Origin: Lachnospiraceae bacterium
GTDB lineage: Bacteria; Bacillota; Clostridia; Lachnospirales; Lachnospiraceae
Reading direction: 5' to 3'
Assembly (NCBI GenBank): GCA_014804485.1
Contig: JAAUZT010000010.1
Span: 35,964 to 99,963, forward strand
Length of the DNA stretch: 64,000 bases
Positions within the stretch are counted from its first letter, which is position 1. Each line of letters opens with the position of its first letter. The notes beneath the pieces were generated by a model, which saw nothing but the letters and a program-made list of their open reading frames with translations, did not search any database and was not told the DNA's origin. Position numbers and translations under genes: made by a program. Below are positions 1 through 8,568 of this stretch, piece after piece.

Positions 1-635
1 GCAAGGAAATCATTGCAGGCATATTTGATCATCTCCGCGGAGCGCCTGTCTACGGATACGATCGGCAGCTCGAAAGGCTCATAGATCTTCTTCAGTATAG
101 CCTCCGCCTCTTTGCTCTCCGTTCCGATAATAATCCTTGCTGCATGCAGTGTATCATGCACCGCGGAACCCTGCGCCAGAAATTCCGGATTAGATGCCAC
201 TTCAATCTTAACGTCTCTGGTCAGGAAGTCTCTGATAAACTGCTCCACCTTGTCATTGGTTCCCACCGGAACAGTAGATTTAACGACCACAAGACAATCC
301 CGTTCCACCGATTCCGCGATCTGTCTCGACACCGTTGCAATATAGCTTAAATTAGCGGAACCGTCCGGCTGTTCCGGCGTTCCCACACCGATGAAAATTG
401 CATCCACATCCCTGTAAGCACTCCGATAATCGGTCGTGTAATGCAGCCTGCCGGTGGCATTATTCTTCTGCATCAGCTCTTCTAATCCTTCTTCATAAAT
501 GGGAGAAACTCCGGACTCCATCATCTGTACTTTCTTCTCATCCACATCCACACAGGTAACATCATGCCCCTTCTCCGCGAAGCATACGCCCGCTACCAGC
601 CCAACATATCCCGTTCCAGCAACTGCAATTTTCAT
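1..635 (-). CDS. ugd: UDP-glucose 6-dehydrogenase, N-terminal part (cut by window edge)
   Basis: Oxidises UDP-glucose to UDP-glucuronate with NAD+ in the cytoplasm, supplying uronic acid for surface polysaccharide. The first 211 residues are visible. They start with a Rossmann loop (VAGTGYVGLVAG, residues 5-15) and later show the family motif NPEFL..GSA and, at the cut end, EMIKYACNDFLA, which carries the conserved Lys. The catalytic Cys would lie beyond the edge. The ATG at 635 is preceded by AAGGAG at good spacing. It is the last visible gene of the minus-strand series after the GT8 gene. A relative acting on UDP-GlcNAc or UDP-ManNAc (WbpA/WecC) is less likely, because the N-terminus reads like the TuaD/Ugd branch. 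An Ugd would not supply the UDP-GlcNAcA that the Wlb genes of this window need. Confidence 0.9.
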   Translation of the reverse strand, partial: MKIAVAGTGYVGLVAGVCFAEKGHDVTCVDVDEKKVQMMESGVSPIYEEGLEELMQKNNATGRLHYTTDYRSAYRDVDAIFIGVGTPEQPDGSANLSYIATVSRQIAESVERDCLVVVKSTVPVGTNDKVEQFIRDFLTRDVKIEVASNPEFLAQGSAVHDTLHAARIIIGTESKEAEAILKKIYEPFELPIVSVDRRSAEMIKYACNDFL

Positions 636-759
636 GATCCTGTTCTCCTTATCCTACGATTTTTTCTTTTATTATATTGCTTCGTTCTTATGATTCTGCT
701 TTATTCTTGTGATACCATTATGTTTTGCTACTTTGTTCTTATACAGCACTTCCTTTTAC

Positions 760-1698
760 TCACAGCTTCTCTCTGCTGAATATTTTTTTCATCTTCCGCG
801 CCCCTCTTTCAAGGAACGTCGGACCATGATAGTTCTTCGCCTTCTCCTCGTCAAACTGCTTTGCCAGTTCCGGGCGGCTATTGACATAATTCCACCACAG
901 ATATCCCAAGTTCGTATCATATCGTTTCCATGGTTTGTCTCCGGCATAGTGAATGATTGCCGGATGTTCTATGGCTTCCCTGCATTCCGGCTCTGTCAAT
1001 ATCCCCTCACTGACAAACCTGCCATACTCTTTCTCTTCCATATAGGCAAAACGATTATATCTGGGTGGCAGATAGCGTATCGCATCCTGACAGGTAATAT
1101 TTAAAATATCCTGGTCCTGATAGTACAATTTTTGTTGTGCCCACGCCTCCCACTGCCTCTCCAAATCTCTCTTTCGTATCTCGGAAAGATTTAAAAGCGT
1201 CACGCCGGCGTTTATATATTTTCCCCTCATATTTTCCATATGTTTCCAATAATCCCGATCACTGTTCCACTCCCATTTATCTGAAAAATTAACAGCCCCC
1301 TTGACAGCCGCCAGCACATACCCTTCCATAGGCCACTGCCATATTTCATCAGGACTGTCCAGAAAGAGAACATCCACATCCGTATAGAGTATCTTGTCCA
1401 CTTCCGGCAAAAGTCTGTGGAGTGCAAGTCTGAGATAAGTTCCCGCAGAGACCTCTCTAACCTCATATGATCCCTGATAGGGGTTCTCTATCGCTTTTAT
1501 CGTCAAAGTAGTACTTCTGTCTGTTGTTTCAATAATTTCTTTCAAGCGTTGTTCTATATATGCCGCCTCTTTCGTGCAAACACAGTAGATATGATAATGC
1601 ACATCCGCTGTTTTCGTATGATCCAGCAACGATGCCAGTGTTACCTGCACCTGTTTCGCAATATTCTGATCAAAACAAAAAGCAATGTTGATATACAT
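760..1698 (-). CDS. Glycosyltransferase family 8 protein
   Basis: A 312-residue GT-A retaining glycosyltransferase expected to use a UDP-hexose donor at the cytoplasmic side of the membrane. The GT8 hallmarks are the opening strand MYINIAFCFDQ, the metal-binding DxD motif (ILYTDVDVLF, D107/D109), and a C-terminal HYAGDKPWK element, which matches the family's H-x-x-G-x-x-K-P-W motif. Length is normal for the LgtC/GspA group. No signal peptide or membrane segment is seen. AGGA lies 7 nt before the ATG. It sits 80 bp after the GT2 gene and before ugd, suggesting a small glycan unit separate from the main block. Acceptor and sugar cannot be told from sequence. Confidence 0.9.
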   Translation of the reverse strand: MYINIAFCFDQNIAKQVQVTLASLLDHTKTADVHYHIYCVCTKEAAYIEQRLKEIIETTDRSTTLTIKAIENPYQGSYEVREVSAGTYLRLALHRLLPEVDKILYTDVDVLFLDSPDEIWQWPMEGYVLAAVKGAVNFSDKWEWNSDRDYWKHMENMRGKYINAGVTLLNLSEIRKRDLERQWEAWAQQKLYYQDQDILNITCQDAIRYLPPRYNRFAYMEEKEYGRFVSEGILTEPECREAIEHPAIIHYAGDKPWKRYDTNLGYLWWNYVNSRPELAKQFDEEKAKNYHGPTFLERGARKMKKIFSREKL

Positions 1699-1778
1699 AC
1701 AATTTTCCTATTCTTCGCAAATAAACCTATCTGATTTATTATAGCAACCTTTCCTCTCTATTGCGATATAAACATATA

Positions 1779-2546
1779 TCAAAACTGCCTAAGCACCCGT
1801 ATCGTTCTCCTCACGGTAATCCAAAGCGGATGACGTACCCCATTTTTCTTAAGCGCCTGATACCCTTCCTTGAAAGATACCAGATAATTGCGCAGTCCTG
1901 CGTTACTCGTCCCGCCATAGTACATGGCAATCAGAACCTCCGGCACATACGCCAGACAGTTATTCTCATCCTTGAGAAAACGAACCATAAATTCATAATC
2001 CGCAGCACAGCGATAACTGATATCGTAGCTGCCGTAACGCTCGTAGATTTCCCTTTTCAAAAAAAGCGTGGGGTGTCCCGGCATCCAACCGTCTCTTATT
2101 CTGCCTTCCCCCATATGCCATGTTCTGACAACACGTTCGCCCTCCACGTAAACCAAATCCGCATGTGCGCCTATGCATTTCTCACCGCCCTGCCCGATTG
2201 CCCGGACCAGCTTCGTGATCGCATCCGTCGTGCACAGCCTGTCATTGCACACCGCTACAATATCTCCGGTACACATACCCCAGGCCTTATTCATGGCATC
2301 ATACAAGCCTCTGTCCGGCTCTGAGATCCACTGCACGGTAATAGACGGATCGTCTGTCACATCTCTGCGATCGGAATGTCGTCCGGCAAATTCGCGGATC
2401 ACATCAAGCGTCCCGTCACCGGAACCGCCATCCACAATTACCACCTCTATCGAACCATAATCCTGCTTCTCAATACCCGCCAGAGTGACCGCCAGATCAT
2501 CCTTCACATTATATGTTGTTACCAATAAGGATACTTTTATCATCAT
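1779..2546 (-). CDS. Glycosyltransferase family 2 protein
   Basis: A 255-residue inverting GT-A glycosyltransferase. It opens with the GT2 strand KVSLLVTTYNVKDDL, followed by VVIVDGGSGDGT (nucleotide-binding loop, about residues 34-45), an acidic CND metal region near residue 100, and an AADYEFMVRFL segment in the place of the ED catalytic motif. It is cytoplasmic, with no membrane helix, so closer to WcaA-type enzymes than to GtrB. Two adjacent ATGs (2546, 2543) and an upstream TTG (2552) are possible starts; AAGG is 6 nt from the TTG but 12 nt from the first ATG, so the exact start is uncertain. It is divergent from the XRE regulator across a 233-bp spacer rich in ACAA/TTGT dyads. Confidence 0.88.
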   Translation of the reverse strand: MMIKVSLLVTTYNVKDDLAVTLAGIEKQDYGSIEVVIVDGGSGDGTLDVIREFAGRHSDRRDVTDDPSITVQWISEPDRGLYDAMNKAWGMCTGDIVAVCNDRLCTTDAITKLVRAIGQGGEKCIGAHADLVYVEGERVVRTWHMGEGRIRDGWMPGHPTLFLKREIYERYGSYDISYRCAADYEFMVRFLKDENNCLAYVPEVLIAMYYGGTSNAGLRNYLVSFKEGYQALKKNGVRHPLWITVRRTIRVLRQF

Positions 2547-2628
2547 GATCAAATTTTACCTTATTTTAGCAGAATATGCAATCAACCCTTTTCCGTTTGG
2601 TTCTGCATAGCTGTACCACGGATTGACA

Positions 2629-2740
2629 ACAATACATTGTAGATTCTATTTCAGTATTACTTTTTGTATATTTTCCGTTATACAACTTTTTGTTGTGCAA
2701 TAATGCTCGTAACAATTTATCTTCGGTAAACTTGTTACAA
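2629..2740. promoter_or_regulatory. Cluster of ACAA/TTGT dyads in a divergent intergenic region
   Basis: The 233-bp gap between the GT2 gene and the divergent XRE regulator carries several short perfect inverted repeats: ACAAT-AC-ATTGT (2629-2640), TTGTATA/TATACAA with an 8-nt spacer (2664-2685), ACAAC-TTTTT-GTTGT (2682-2696), GTAACAA/TTGTTAC (2709-2738) and TTGT-T-ACAA (2732-2740). Half-sites ACAA/TTGT recall the operators of 434-type repressors, to which XRE proteins are related, so autoregulation by the adjacent gene is a reasonable inference. A TTGACA hexamer occurs at 2623 (plus strand), but no matching -10 box is convincing, so no promoter is assigned. Confidence 0.4.
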
Positions 2741-2779
2741 ACCTTAAATTGGCTGGTTAAGAGAAGGAAAAGATTTTTT

Positions 2780-3124
2780 ATGAAAGAACTGCGCGAAATA
2801 ATAAGAGATTTGCGTGAAGATCACGATTTAAAACAGAAAACGGTTGCCGCACAACTGGGCATCTCGCAACAAACATATTCCAATTACGAAAACGGTCATC
2901 GCGAGATACCGATCTGTGCAGTTGTCGCCTTAGCAAATTTTTATAAGGTCAGCACTGATTATCTTCTGGGTACCGATACCGGTTATCCGGGCAACACCAA
3001 TCTTAAAAACACTTATCTGGATAACGTTACCATGCATGATGTAATATATGATATCCAGAAATTAAAACCGGAAGAGCGCCGTGATCTCATGAAATACATC
3101 CGGTATCTGAGTCACAATGACTGA
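2780..3124 (+). CDS. XRE-family helix-turn-helix transcriptional regulator
   Basis: A 114-residue DNA-binding protein and the only plus-strand gene in the window. Residues about 5-63 form a Cro/cI-type HTH (KTVAAQLGISQQTYSNYENG is the helix-turn-helix core) followed by the usual VSTDYLLG helix. The tail (LKPEERRDLMKYIRYLSHND) is a short helical segment and probable dimerisation element. The ATG at 2780 is chosen because GAGAAGGAAA precedes it at good spacing; an in-frame start 30 codons upstream lacks one. It faces the GT2 gene divergently and converges on the BspA-like gene. Target genes are unknown; the dyads upstream make self-control and control of the glycosyltransferases plausible. Confidence 0.9.
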   Translation: MKELREIIRDLREDHDLKQKTVAAQLGISQQTYSNYENGHREIPICAVVALANFYKVSTDYLLGTDTGYPGNTNLKNTYLDNVTMHDVIYDIQKLKPEERRDLMKYIRYLSHND

Positions 3125-3170
3125 CCGCAACAATCAAAATTATAACTACTGCATGTAAAAATCATTCCGT

Positions 3171-3202
3171 GTCAAGATCAATAATTACTTATTGATCTTG
3201 AC
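3171..3202. terminator. 14-bp perfect hairpin between convergent genes
   Basis: GTCAAGATCAATAA (3171-3184) is followed by a 4-nt loop and its exact complement (3189-3202). The hairpin includes the last codons and stop of the BspA-like gene and lies 47 bp after the regulator's stop. Position between convergent genes suggests a bidirectional transcription end or 3' stabiliser. The stem is AT-rich and no good U-tract follows on either strand, so it is not a classical intrinsic terminator. Confidence 0.4.
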
Positions 3203-6200
3203 ATTCATTGTAATTGCCGGACCGACAGTGTTGACACCCTGTCCGTCAAACATGGCATACATCGTTATTTTGTTGGTAGATCCGCCTGCAAAGGAAACTG
3301 TGTTCTTTAGTTTCACATGCACATCTATGGAGCCATCCTCCTGCGGTTCTCCGCATCTGATTTCGAAAGAATCCTGCGATTTTGTATCTTTCTCCCCGAA
3401 TACGACATCCGCAATATTACCGACACTGCCTTCCTTCGGCGTAACTCTAAAGGTCGCTTCGTACGCTTTATTGGACATATATAAGTTCAGATCATTTCTA
3501 TCGGCCGTCACCTTCGGCAGTACCTGCGCAGTCTTAATGTTCAATATACCAGCCCACATACCACCATAATTTTCAAGTACGACCCACATCCTAACCGGAT
3601 ATGTTTTCTTATTCTCCAGTTCAGCGCCGTCCCTAGGTGCCACATATACCTTACCGTCGAGAACTTCCGCACGGAAATACGCGCTCTCATCATCTTCGAG
3701 GTCCGGCTCTCTGCCATCGGCATCAAAGATCTGCACCTCTTCCACCGTATCCTTCAGATTTGTAAATGAGGGCGTATATACAATGCTGTTCTTCAGCGTA
3801 TACTCTCCCTGTCTGTCCACCAGATTCAGTACACCCTTCGGTGACATCTTCACGGAGATGGAACCGTTATAGACCTTCACGTTGAATTTCACGGCTTTCC
3901 CTTGGAATGTATTGGCACCGGAGTACACAGGCTTCATAGTAAATGCATATTTCTGCTGACTTACTCTGCTGATTAATTTGATCAAAAGGATATTGTCCTC
4001 AATTTCCCAATCGAAACACTCTTTGATATCCTCGGGCGTTCCTTTAGTTGTACACTCAATCGAATCTAACGTTTCTGCTACATCGATCTCATAACCCTCC
4101 GGCAATTTAACGTTCAGAGTAAGCTCTGCAGTCTCCGTATATTCGCCGCCCGATACTGCCGACAGATTCAGCGAGGGGGACCCCTTTACCGTCATACTCG
4201 GAAGTGTATTTACGACTTTTACCGTCAATGTAACCGCATTATAATGTTCTTCATTAATTCCCTCTACAAAGTCACATTTAAACTTATACGATCCCGCCTT
4301 GACATCCGGATCAACCGAGACGGTTCCCACACCATCTTTATATTCTACATGTAGATACTTCCCTTGATCCTCATTCTTGGCCGTTGACTGGAAGTAGAAA
4401 TCCTGGCTATCGGCCAATTCCGTATCACACTGATTGGAGATCAGATAGAATTTCTCTTCCTGGCCCGTATAGTTACTGTTCAAATTAACTGTTGCTGTTT
4501 TCAGCTTGATCTTCGGATCGGCTCCTGTTGCCTTAACGGTATAGGTGTACTTAAATGACTGCCCCTCTGCCCACTCACTGTTTCTGAGTAACAGAACCAC
4601 CTTGCCCGAGCTAAGGGGACTGTCATCTGTATGCATTTCTATCTGACCCTGATCATTAATAACGATATCTCTGCTTACGGCATCTACCCTACTCTCGGAA
4701 GACTTCTCAATCGTCCAGTCGCCTTCACCTTCATCCAATCTGACCTGCTCTTTGGTCTTTGTGTCTATCAACGTCAGTTTGATTGTTCTTGCGGCCGGTA
4801 ACGAATTATACGTATCCGAGGTTCTGTCTAACTTATAAGACGGTTTTACTGTCTGCGTCGGAACCGTGATCTTATATTTCTTAACCGCACTCTCTTTATA
4901 TCCCTCAAAGTGCAGTACCAGATTTCCGGTAGCGATCAGTTTATTCTGCTTCGTGAGGATCATCTGATCCTCCTTCTGTGTAATGATTCCGGTCTCCTCA
5001 TCGATCTGGAAGTTCTCGGTGAATAACCAGTCGTCCTTCTCCCGATCCGTAGACAACGGTTCTAACGTATACCGCGACACCTTTTCATTTCCCAGATTAG
5101 TGACAACAGGCTTCACCTCTGTACCGTCATTGGCGTAGAACAGATTAATCTTCGGCTGCTTCTTGTCAAATGCAACCTTGGGGTTGGGCAGGGATGATTT
5201 CACGGTGATCTTGAGTAGCGTGGGAATAACCCTGTCTCCCACCTTAACTTTCACGTTATAGACCTTTTCCTCTATTGAGGTATATCTTGGATTAATCGTA
5301 TAATAGTGTACCGTATCCGTGCTGCTTAATTTATCACGTTCGCACTTAAAATCATCCACAGGCAGCTTCTCATTTCCAGCATCAACCAGCTCAATGGTAT
5401 CCGGATTGATTATTGTCCCGCCATAAGCGCTAATAACCCGTATTACCGCTCCATCCACTTTATTTGGATTCAAAGTAATTGCAGTCGTGGACAGACGAGG
5501 GGTCTGATCAATGACCTGAATAATAAGTTTACGCGATATTGTCTTCTTGTCTGCGTTTGTCGCTGATGCTGTTATCGTCGCCTCGCCATTGGCACCCTTC
5601 GGAATAGTCACTGTATTCGTAGTGACTGCATTCGCCGTAGAAGAAGATGCAAGCCTTGCTACGCTACTGTCACTGGTGGTCCACTTCAGTGCAACTGACA
5701 TGTCTTCTAAATCCGCATCATATGCCAATGCCTCTAACTTAACGGTTCGTGCATCCTGACTGACAATCCTGCTATCCAAGGAAGCGATCTGTACCGTCTG
5801 CCCGCCAATTTCCTCCTCGGATATCGTAACAAACCTCTCGTCATTGTCAGCCACTGCCAGTTCTAAAGACTCAACTTCAGTCTTGGAAACATGTATAGTT
5901 ACCTGCTTGGGTATTTCGCCGTTGCCACCAGTCACTTTTATATTAATATGTGCGGTACCTTCCTTCATCGCAGTAACTATGCCAGTAGCATTGTCCACCT
6001 TAGCAATCTCAGGCTTGTCCGAACTAAAGTCTATCTTTGATGCCGGAATAACATTATGATCTCCATCAAGCAAGAACAGTCTTGTAGTCTGCCCAACCTT
6101 AAGTTCTGCCCTATCACCCCCATCAGATCCATTAGAAATTTCAATCGTCACATTTGTACCGACAATCGAACTGCTGCCCGATATATTCTCAAATTCAGCA

Positions 6201-8071
6201 GTAACTCTCGCACCGCCCTTAGGCATTATAAATGACCAATTATATTCTTTGTCTTTAATAATCTCTATACCATTATACTTGACAGAAACCAGCTTACTCT
6301 CCGCGGGCTTATAATCCAGAATAACATAAATAGTCGTGCCTTCTTTAACACCTTGTCCGCCGTTTTCTTTGTTTGGGTCCTTGATATCAGGAGTGGTAGT
6401 TCCGTCCGGTTTCACCGTCGATAATTTTATCCCTCCCTTTCCCGTTCCCAAAAGCGGCTCTTGAATACTACATTGATAATATTTTTCCGCAACCGCATCA
6501 TCGTCAACGAAGGTTATATATTCGTGGTAGAACGCATATTGTTCCACTTTGTCGCCTGCTGGACCAATCAGATACAAAGTTTTTACAATAGGAAGTGCCC
6601 CCTCCTCAATTATACAATACGGTAACTTGAGCTTCACACGAATCAATCCAGAACATTCCGCAAACGCATATTGTTCGATCAAACTCACATACCACAGTTC
6701 TATACTGCCAAGATTATAGCAACCCTTAAACGCATAGGCGCCAACCGTCTCCGTTTTACTAACGCTCAAAATTTCCACCGACACTAAGGATCGACAATCT
6801 GCAAATCCGTACCGCGGAATCGCTGTGAGTGCCTGCGGCAACGTAACCTCCCTCAACTCACTACAAGAAGCAAATGCATATGCCCCCATCGTGCTGATGT
6901 TTTTAGGGAAAACAATGGACTTCACAGCACGGCAGTCCTCAAATGCATGCTCACCTATACTCGTCAATGACTCCGGAAATGTGAAGATCATGTTGGAACA
7001 AAACTCTGCCAGCGCGGAACAGCCGTAAAATGCATAATCGCCAATACTGTTCAACGCACTCTTCTTAATGCTCTTCATATATACCATAAATAACCGCGAA
7101 TCCCCATAGAACGCACGATTACCAATGCTCTCAATCGTCGCAGGCAACGCAAACTGCGTCAACGCGCTACACCCCTCGAAAGCACTCTCCTCTATGACAG
7201 TTACGCCCGTAGGAATCGTCATACCCTTTAAAGAGGTACATCCCTTGAAAGCATTTGCATCAATCGTCACAACGCCCGTCGGCATCTTAATGTATGTAAT
7301 CCCCGTATTACCTGTAAAAGCACCGGATGCGATGCGCTTGATCCCTTGCGTCTCATCAAGCACCACATTGCCATCTACCTCGCTTTTATCCGCTTTCGTA
7401 ATACTCGTCAGTGTGCCGTTCTCATCCACGGTATAGACATACTGCTCATTAGCGTTATAAGTGATCCGCATACCCACTTCATCCTGAAAGGACATCATTC
7501 TGGGCGCAAGACTCTGAACCGCCGCCGGATTTTTCTCTTTCTCATCCAACTCCTCTTCTGCAGTCTCTACGTCTTCTCCTCTCAGTTCGCCAGCTTCCTC
7601 TGTATCATCGGAATCCAGTTCTTCTTCACCGCTTGGATTTTCTTCCTCCGATTCGCTCGGGTTTTCAGAGTCATTCTGGTCTTCTCCTGTCATGTCTCCC
7701 AGATTCTCCTGTCCGTTCTGCTCATCCCCTGTAGATGCGCCCGGATTCTCTTCTCCATTCTGATCATTCCCCGCAGAATCATCCGGGTTCTGCTGATCAT
7801 CTCCCGGATTCTCCTGTCCACTCTGATCTTCACCCGCAGAGTTGTTTGCCTCATCCTCTGTTGTCTGACCGCCGTTCTCACTGCCGTCCGGTGCAGCCTC
7901 CCCCTCGGAAGTCTGCGCGTCAGGTGCTTCCTCCGCGATCGAGCTTCCATTATCTTCAACTGCGGCGAAAGCCCCCGAAAGATTCGGTCCCGCTGCCAGA
8001 ACCGTCATTCCGTTTGTGCTCACCGCAAGACTGAATGCCAACAGTAACGCCAATACCCTTTGTTTTCTCAT
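3185..8071 (-). CDS. Large secreted BspA-type leucine-rich-repeat and Ig-like surface protein
   Basis: A 1628-residue exported protein. Residues 1-27 are a Sec signal peptide (MRKQRVLALLLAFSLAVSTN, cleavage near VLAAG). Residues about 35-190 form an acidic Gly/Asn/Glu/Asp linker of (N/D)-P-G-D/E-rich repeats. About residues 240-500 hold some ten BspA-like (LRR_5) repeats of the type I-G-x-x-A-F-x-G-C-x-x-L. About residues 560-640 form a small beta domain, and about 650-735 a Big_2-like domain (KVDNATGIVTAMKEGTAHIN). The rest is a series of beta-sandwich-like modules. There is no LPxTG motif or C-terminal membrane anchor, so it is released or held non-covalently. The start at 8071 is chosen for its GGTGGAGG site; a start nine codons upstream is possible. 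BspA proteins often bind host or matrix ligands; the ligand here is unknown. Confidence 0.85.
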   Translation of the reverse strand: MRKQRVLALLLAFSLAVSTNGMTVLAAGPNLSGAFAAVEDNGSSIAEEAPDAQTSEGEAAPDGSENGGQTTEDEANNSAGEDQSGQENPGDDQQNPDDSAGNDQNGEENPGASTGDEQNGQENLGDMTGEDQNDSENPSESEEENPSGEEELDSDDTEEAGELRGEDVETAEEELDEKEKNPAAVQSLAPRMMSFQDEVGMRITYNANEQYVYTVDENGTLTSITKADKSEVDGNVVLDETQGIKRIASGAFTGNTGITYIKMPTGVVTIDANAFKGCTSLKGMTIPTGVTVIEESAFEGCSALTQFALPATIESIGNRAFYGDSRLFMVYMKSIKKSALNSIGDYAFYGCSALAEFCSNMIFTFPESLTSIGEHAFEDCRAVKSIVFPKNISTMGAYAFASCSELREVTLPQALTAIPRYGFADCRSLVSVEILSVSKTETVGAYAFKGCYNLGSIELWYVSLIEQYAFAECSGLIRVKLKLPYCIIEEGALPIVKTLYLIGPAGDKVEQYAFYHEYITFVDDDAVAEKYYQCSIQEPLLGTGKGGIKLSTVKPDGTTTPDIKDPNKENGGQGVKEGTTIYVILDYKPAESKLVSVKYNGIEIIKDKEYNWSFIMPKGGARVTAEFENISGSSSIVGTNVTIEISNGSDGGDRAELKVGQTTRLFLLDGDHNVIPASKIDFSSDKPEIAKVDNATGIVTAMKEGTAHINIKVTGGNGEIPKQVTIHVSKTEVESLELAVADNDERFVTISEEEIGGQTVQIASLDSRIVSQDARTVKLEALAYDADLEDMSVALKWTTSDSSVARLASSSTANAVTTNTVTIPKGANGEATITASATNADKKTISRKLIIQVIDQTPRLSTTAITLNPNKVDGAVIRVISAYGGTIINPDTIELVDAGNEKLPVDDFKCERDKLSSTDTVHYYTINPRYTSIEEKVYNVKVKVGDRVIPTLLKITVKSSLPNPKVAFDKKQPKINLFYANDGTEVKPVVTNLGNEKVSRYTLEPLSTDREKDDWLFTENFQIDEETGIITQKEDQMILTKQNKLIATGNLVLHFEGYKESAVKKYKITVPTQTVKPSYKLDRTSDTYNSLPAARTIKLTLIDTKTKEQVRLDEGEGDWTIEKSSESRVDAVSRDIVINDQGQIEMHTDDSPLSSGKVVLLLRNSEWAEGQSFKYTYTVKATGADPKIKLKTATVNLNSNYTGQEEKFYLISNQCDTELADSQDFYFQSTAKNEDQGKYLHVEYKDGVGTVSVDPDVKAGSYKFKCDFVEGINEEHYNAVTLTVKVVNTLPSMTVKGSPSLNLSAVSGGEYTETAELTLNVKLPEGYEIDVAETLDSIECTTKGTPEDIKECFDWEIEDNILLIKLISRVSQQKYAFTMKPVYSGANTFQGKAVKFNVKVYNGSISVKMSPKGVLNLVDRQGEYTLKNSIVYTPSFTNLKDTVEEVQIFDADGREPDLEDDESAYFRAEVLDGKVYVAPRDGAELENKKTYPVRMWVVLENYGGMWAGILNIKTAQVLPKVTADRNDLNLYMSNKAYEATFRVTPKEGSVGNIADVVFGEKDTKSQDSFEIRCGEPQEDGSIDVHVKLKNTVSFAGGSTNKITMYAMFDGQGVNTVGPAITMNVKINK

Positions 8072-8179
8072 TTTTCCTCCACCTTTTCCGTATATCACTG
8101 TGAACCACGTTTTCTCTTCCGAAACGCGACTATACTCTCCATCCGCTTCGTTTTCTGTGTTACAATTTCGTAATGCAAA

Positions 8180-8217
8180 AAGCGTAAGCCTGTCTCTTTT
8201 CCGACAAACTTACGCTT
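8180..8217. repeat. 9-bp inverted repeat at the transcription start of the BspA-like gene
   Basis: AAGCGTAAG (8180-8188) and CTTACGCTT (8209-8217) are perfect inverted repeats with an inner TGTC/GACA pairing. The dyad directly follows the -10 box at 8218-8223, so it covers the predicted +1. It could be an operator, or in RNA a weak terminator for the small upstream gene (only five U on the minus strand). The sequence alone cannot decide between these. Confidence 0.45.
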
Positions 8218-8246
8218 ATTGTATCATTTCTAATTGTATGGTGCAA
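8218..8246 (-). promoter_or_regulatory. Sigma-A promoter of the BspA-like gene
   Basis: On the minus strand, TTGCAC (8241-8246) is separated by exactly 17 nt from TACAAT (8218-8223). Predicted start near 8211 gives a leader of about 140 nt before the ATG at 8071. No gene other than the BspA-like one lies downstream in this direction before the convergent regulator. Confidence 0.7.
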
Positions 8247-8291
8247 GAGGTTACACTACAAGATATTGTGTTTTTAAGGAAAATTTAAGAT

Positions 8292-8465
8292 TATTTTTTG
8301 ATCGTTCCTTGGACTGACTTATTCAGCCTTGTCCGGTTCCGGTTTGTACTGTTCCTCTCCTGTCTCGATATAAAGAATAAAATCATTGATCTTCTTTTCA
8401 CTCCATCCTGCCGCCCTTAACCCCAAAACCAATCTTGCGTTTTCCTGCATATTCATAACTTCCAT
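8292..8465 (-). CDS. Small 57-residue protein of unknown function
   Basis: The 497-bp gap between the two giant surface genes contains a short open frame starting MEVMNMQENARLVLGLRAAG and continuing WSEKKINDFILYIETGEEQ, then a basic tail ending GTIKK. The ATG at 8465 has a strong GGAGGAGA site 4-5 nt upstream. The composition is that of a soluble two-helix protein, with no signal peptide or membrane helix. A weak promoter (TTGCAT at 8529-8534, 19-nt spacer, TATTAT at 8504-8509) lies upstream. The body reads like a real helical domain rather than random sequence. I do not recognise a family, and the function is unknown. The reading frame after residue 41 depends on base-perfect sequence here. 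Confidence 0.6.
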
Positions 8466-8568
8466 GTACTCTCCTCCGCTATTCTCTTTGTTCCTGTTTT
8501 GTTATAATACTATGATATCACACATGGCATGCAAAATCATGTCCTTCTTCTAAGAAAACATTATTTTT

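Noticed and set aside
679-741. Three imperfect copies of a GCTTYRTTCTT-like sequence upstream of ugd
   Set aside because: Irregular spacing (about 19 and 32 bp) and low complexity; a weak TATAAT nearby lacks a -35 box, so no regulatory claim is made.
7346-8047. 233-codon plus-strand frame opposite the acidic linker of the BspA-like gene
   Set aside because: It is produced by the reverse complement of Glu/Asp/Asn/Gly repeat codons; no ribosome site and no recognisable protein features.
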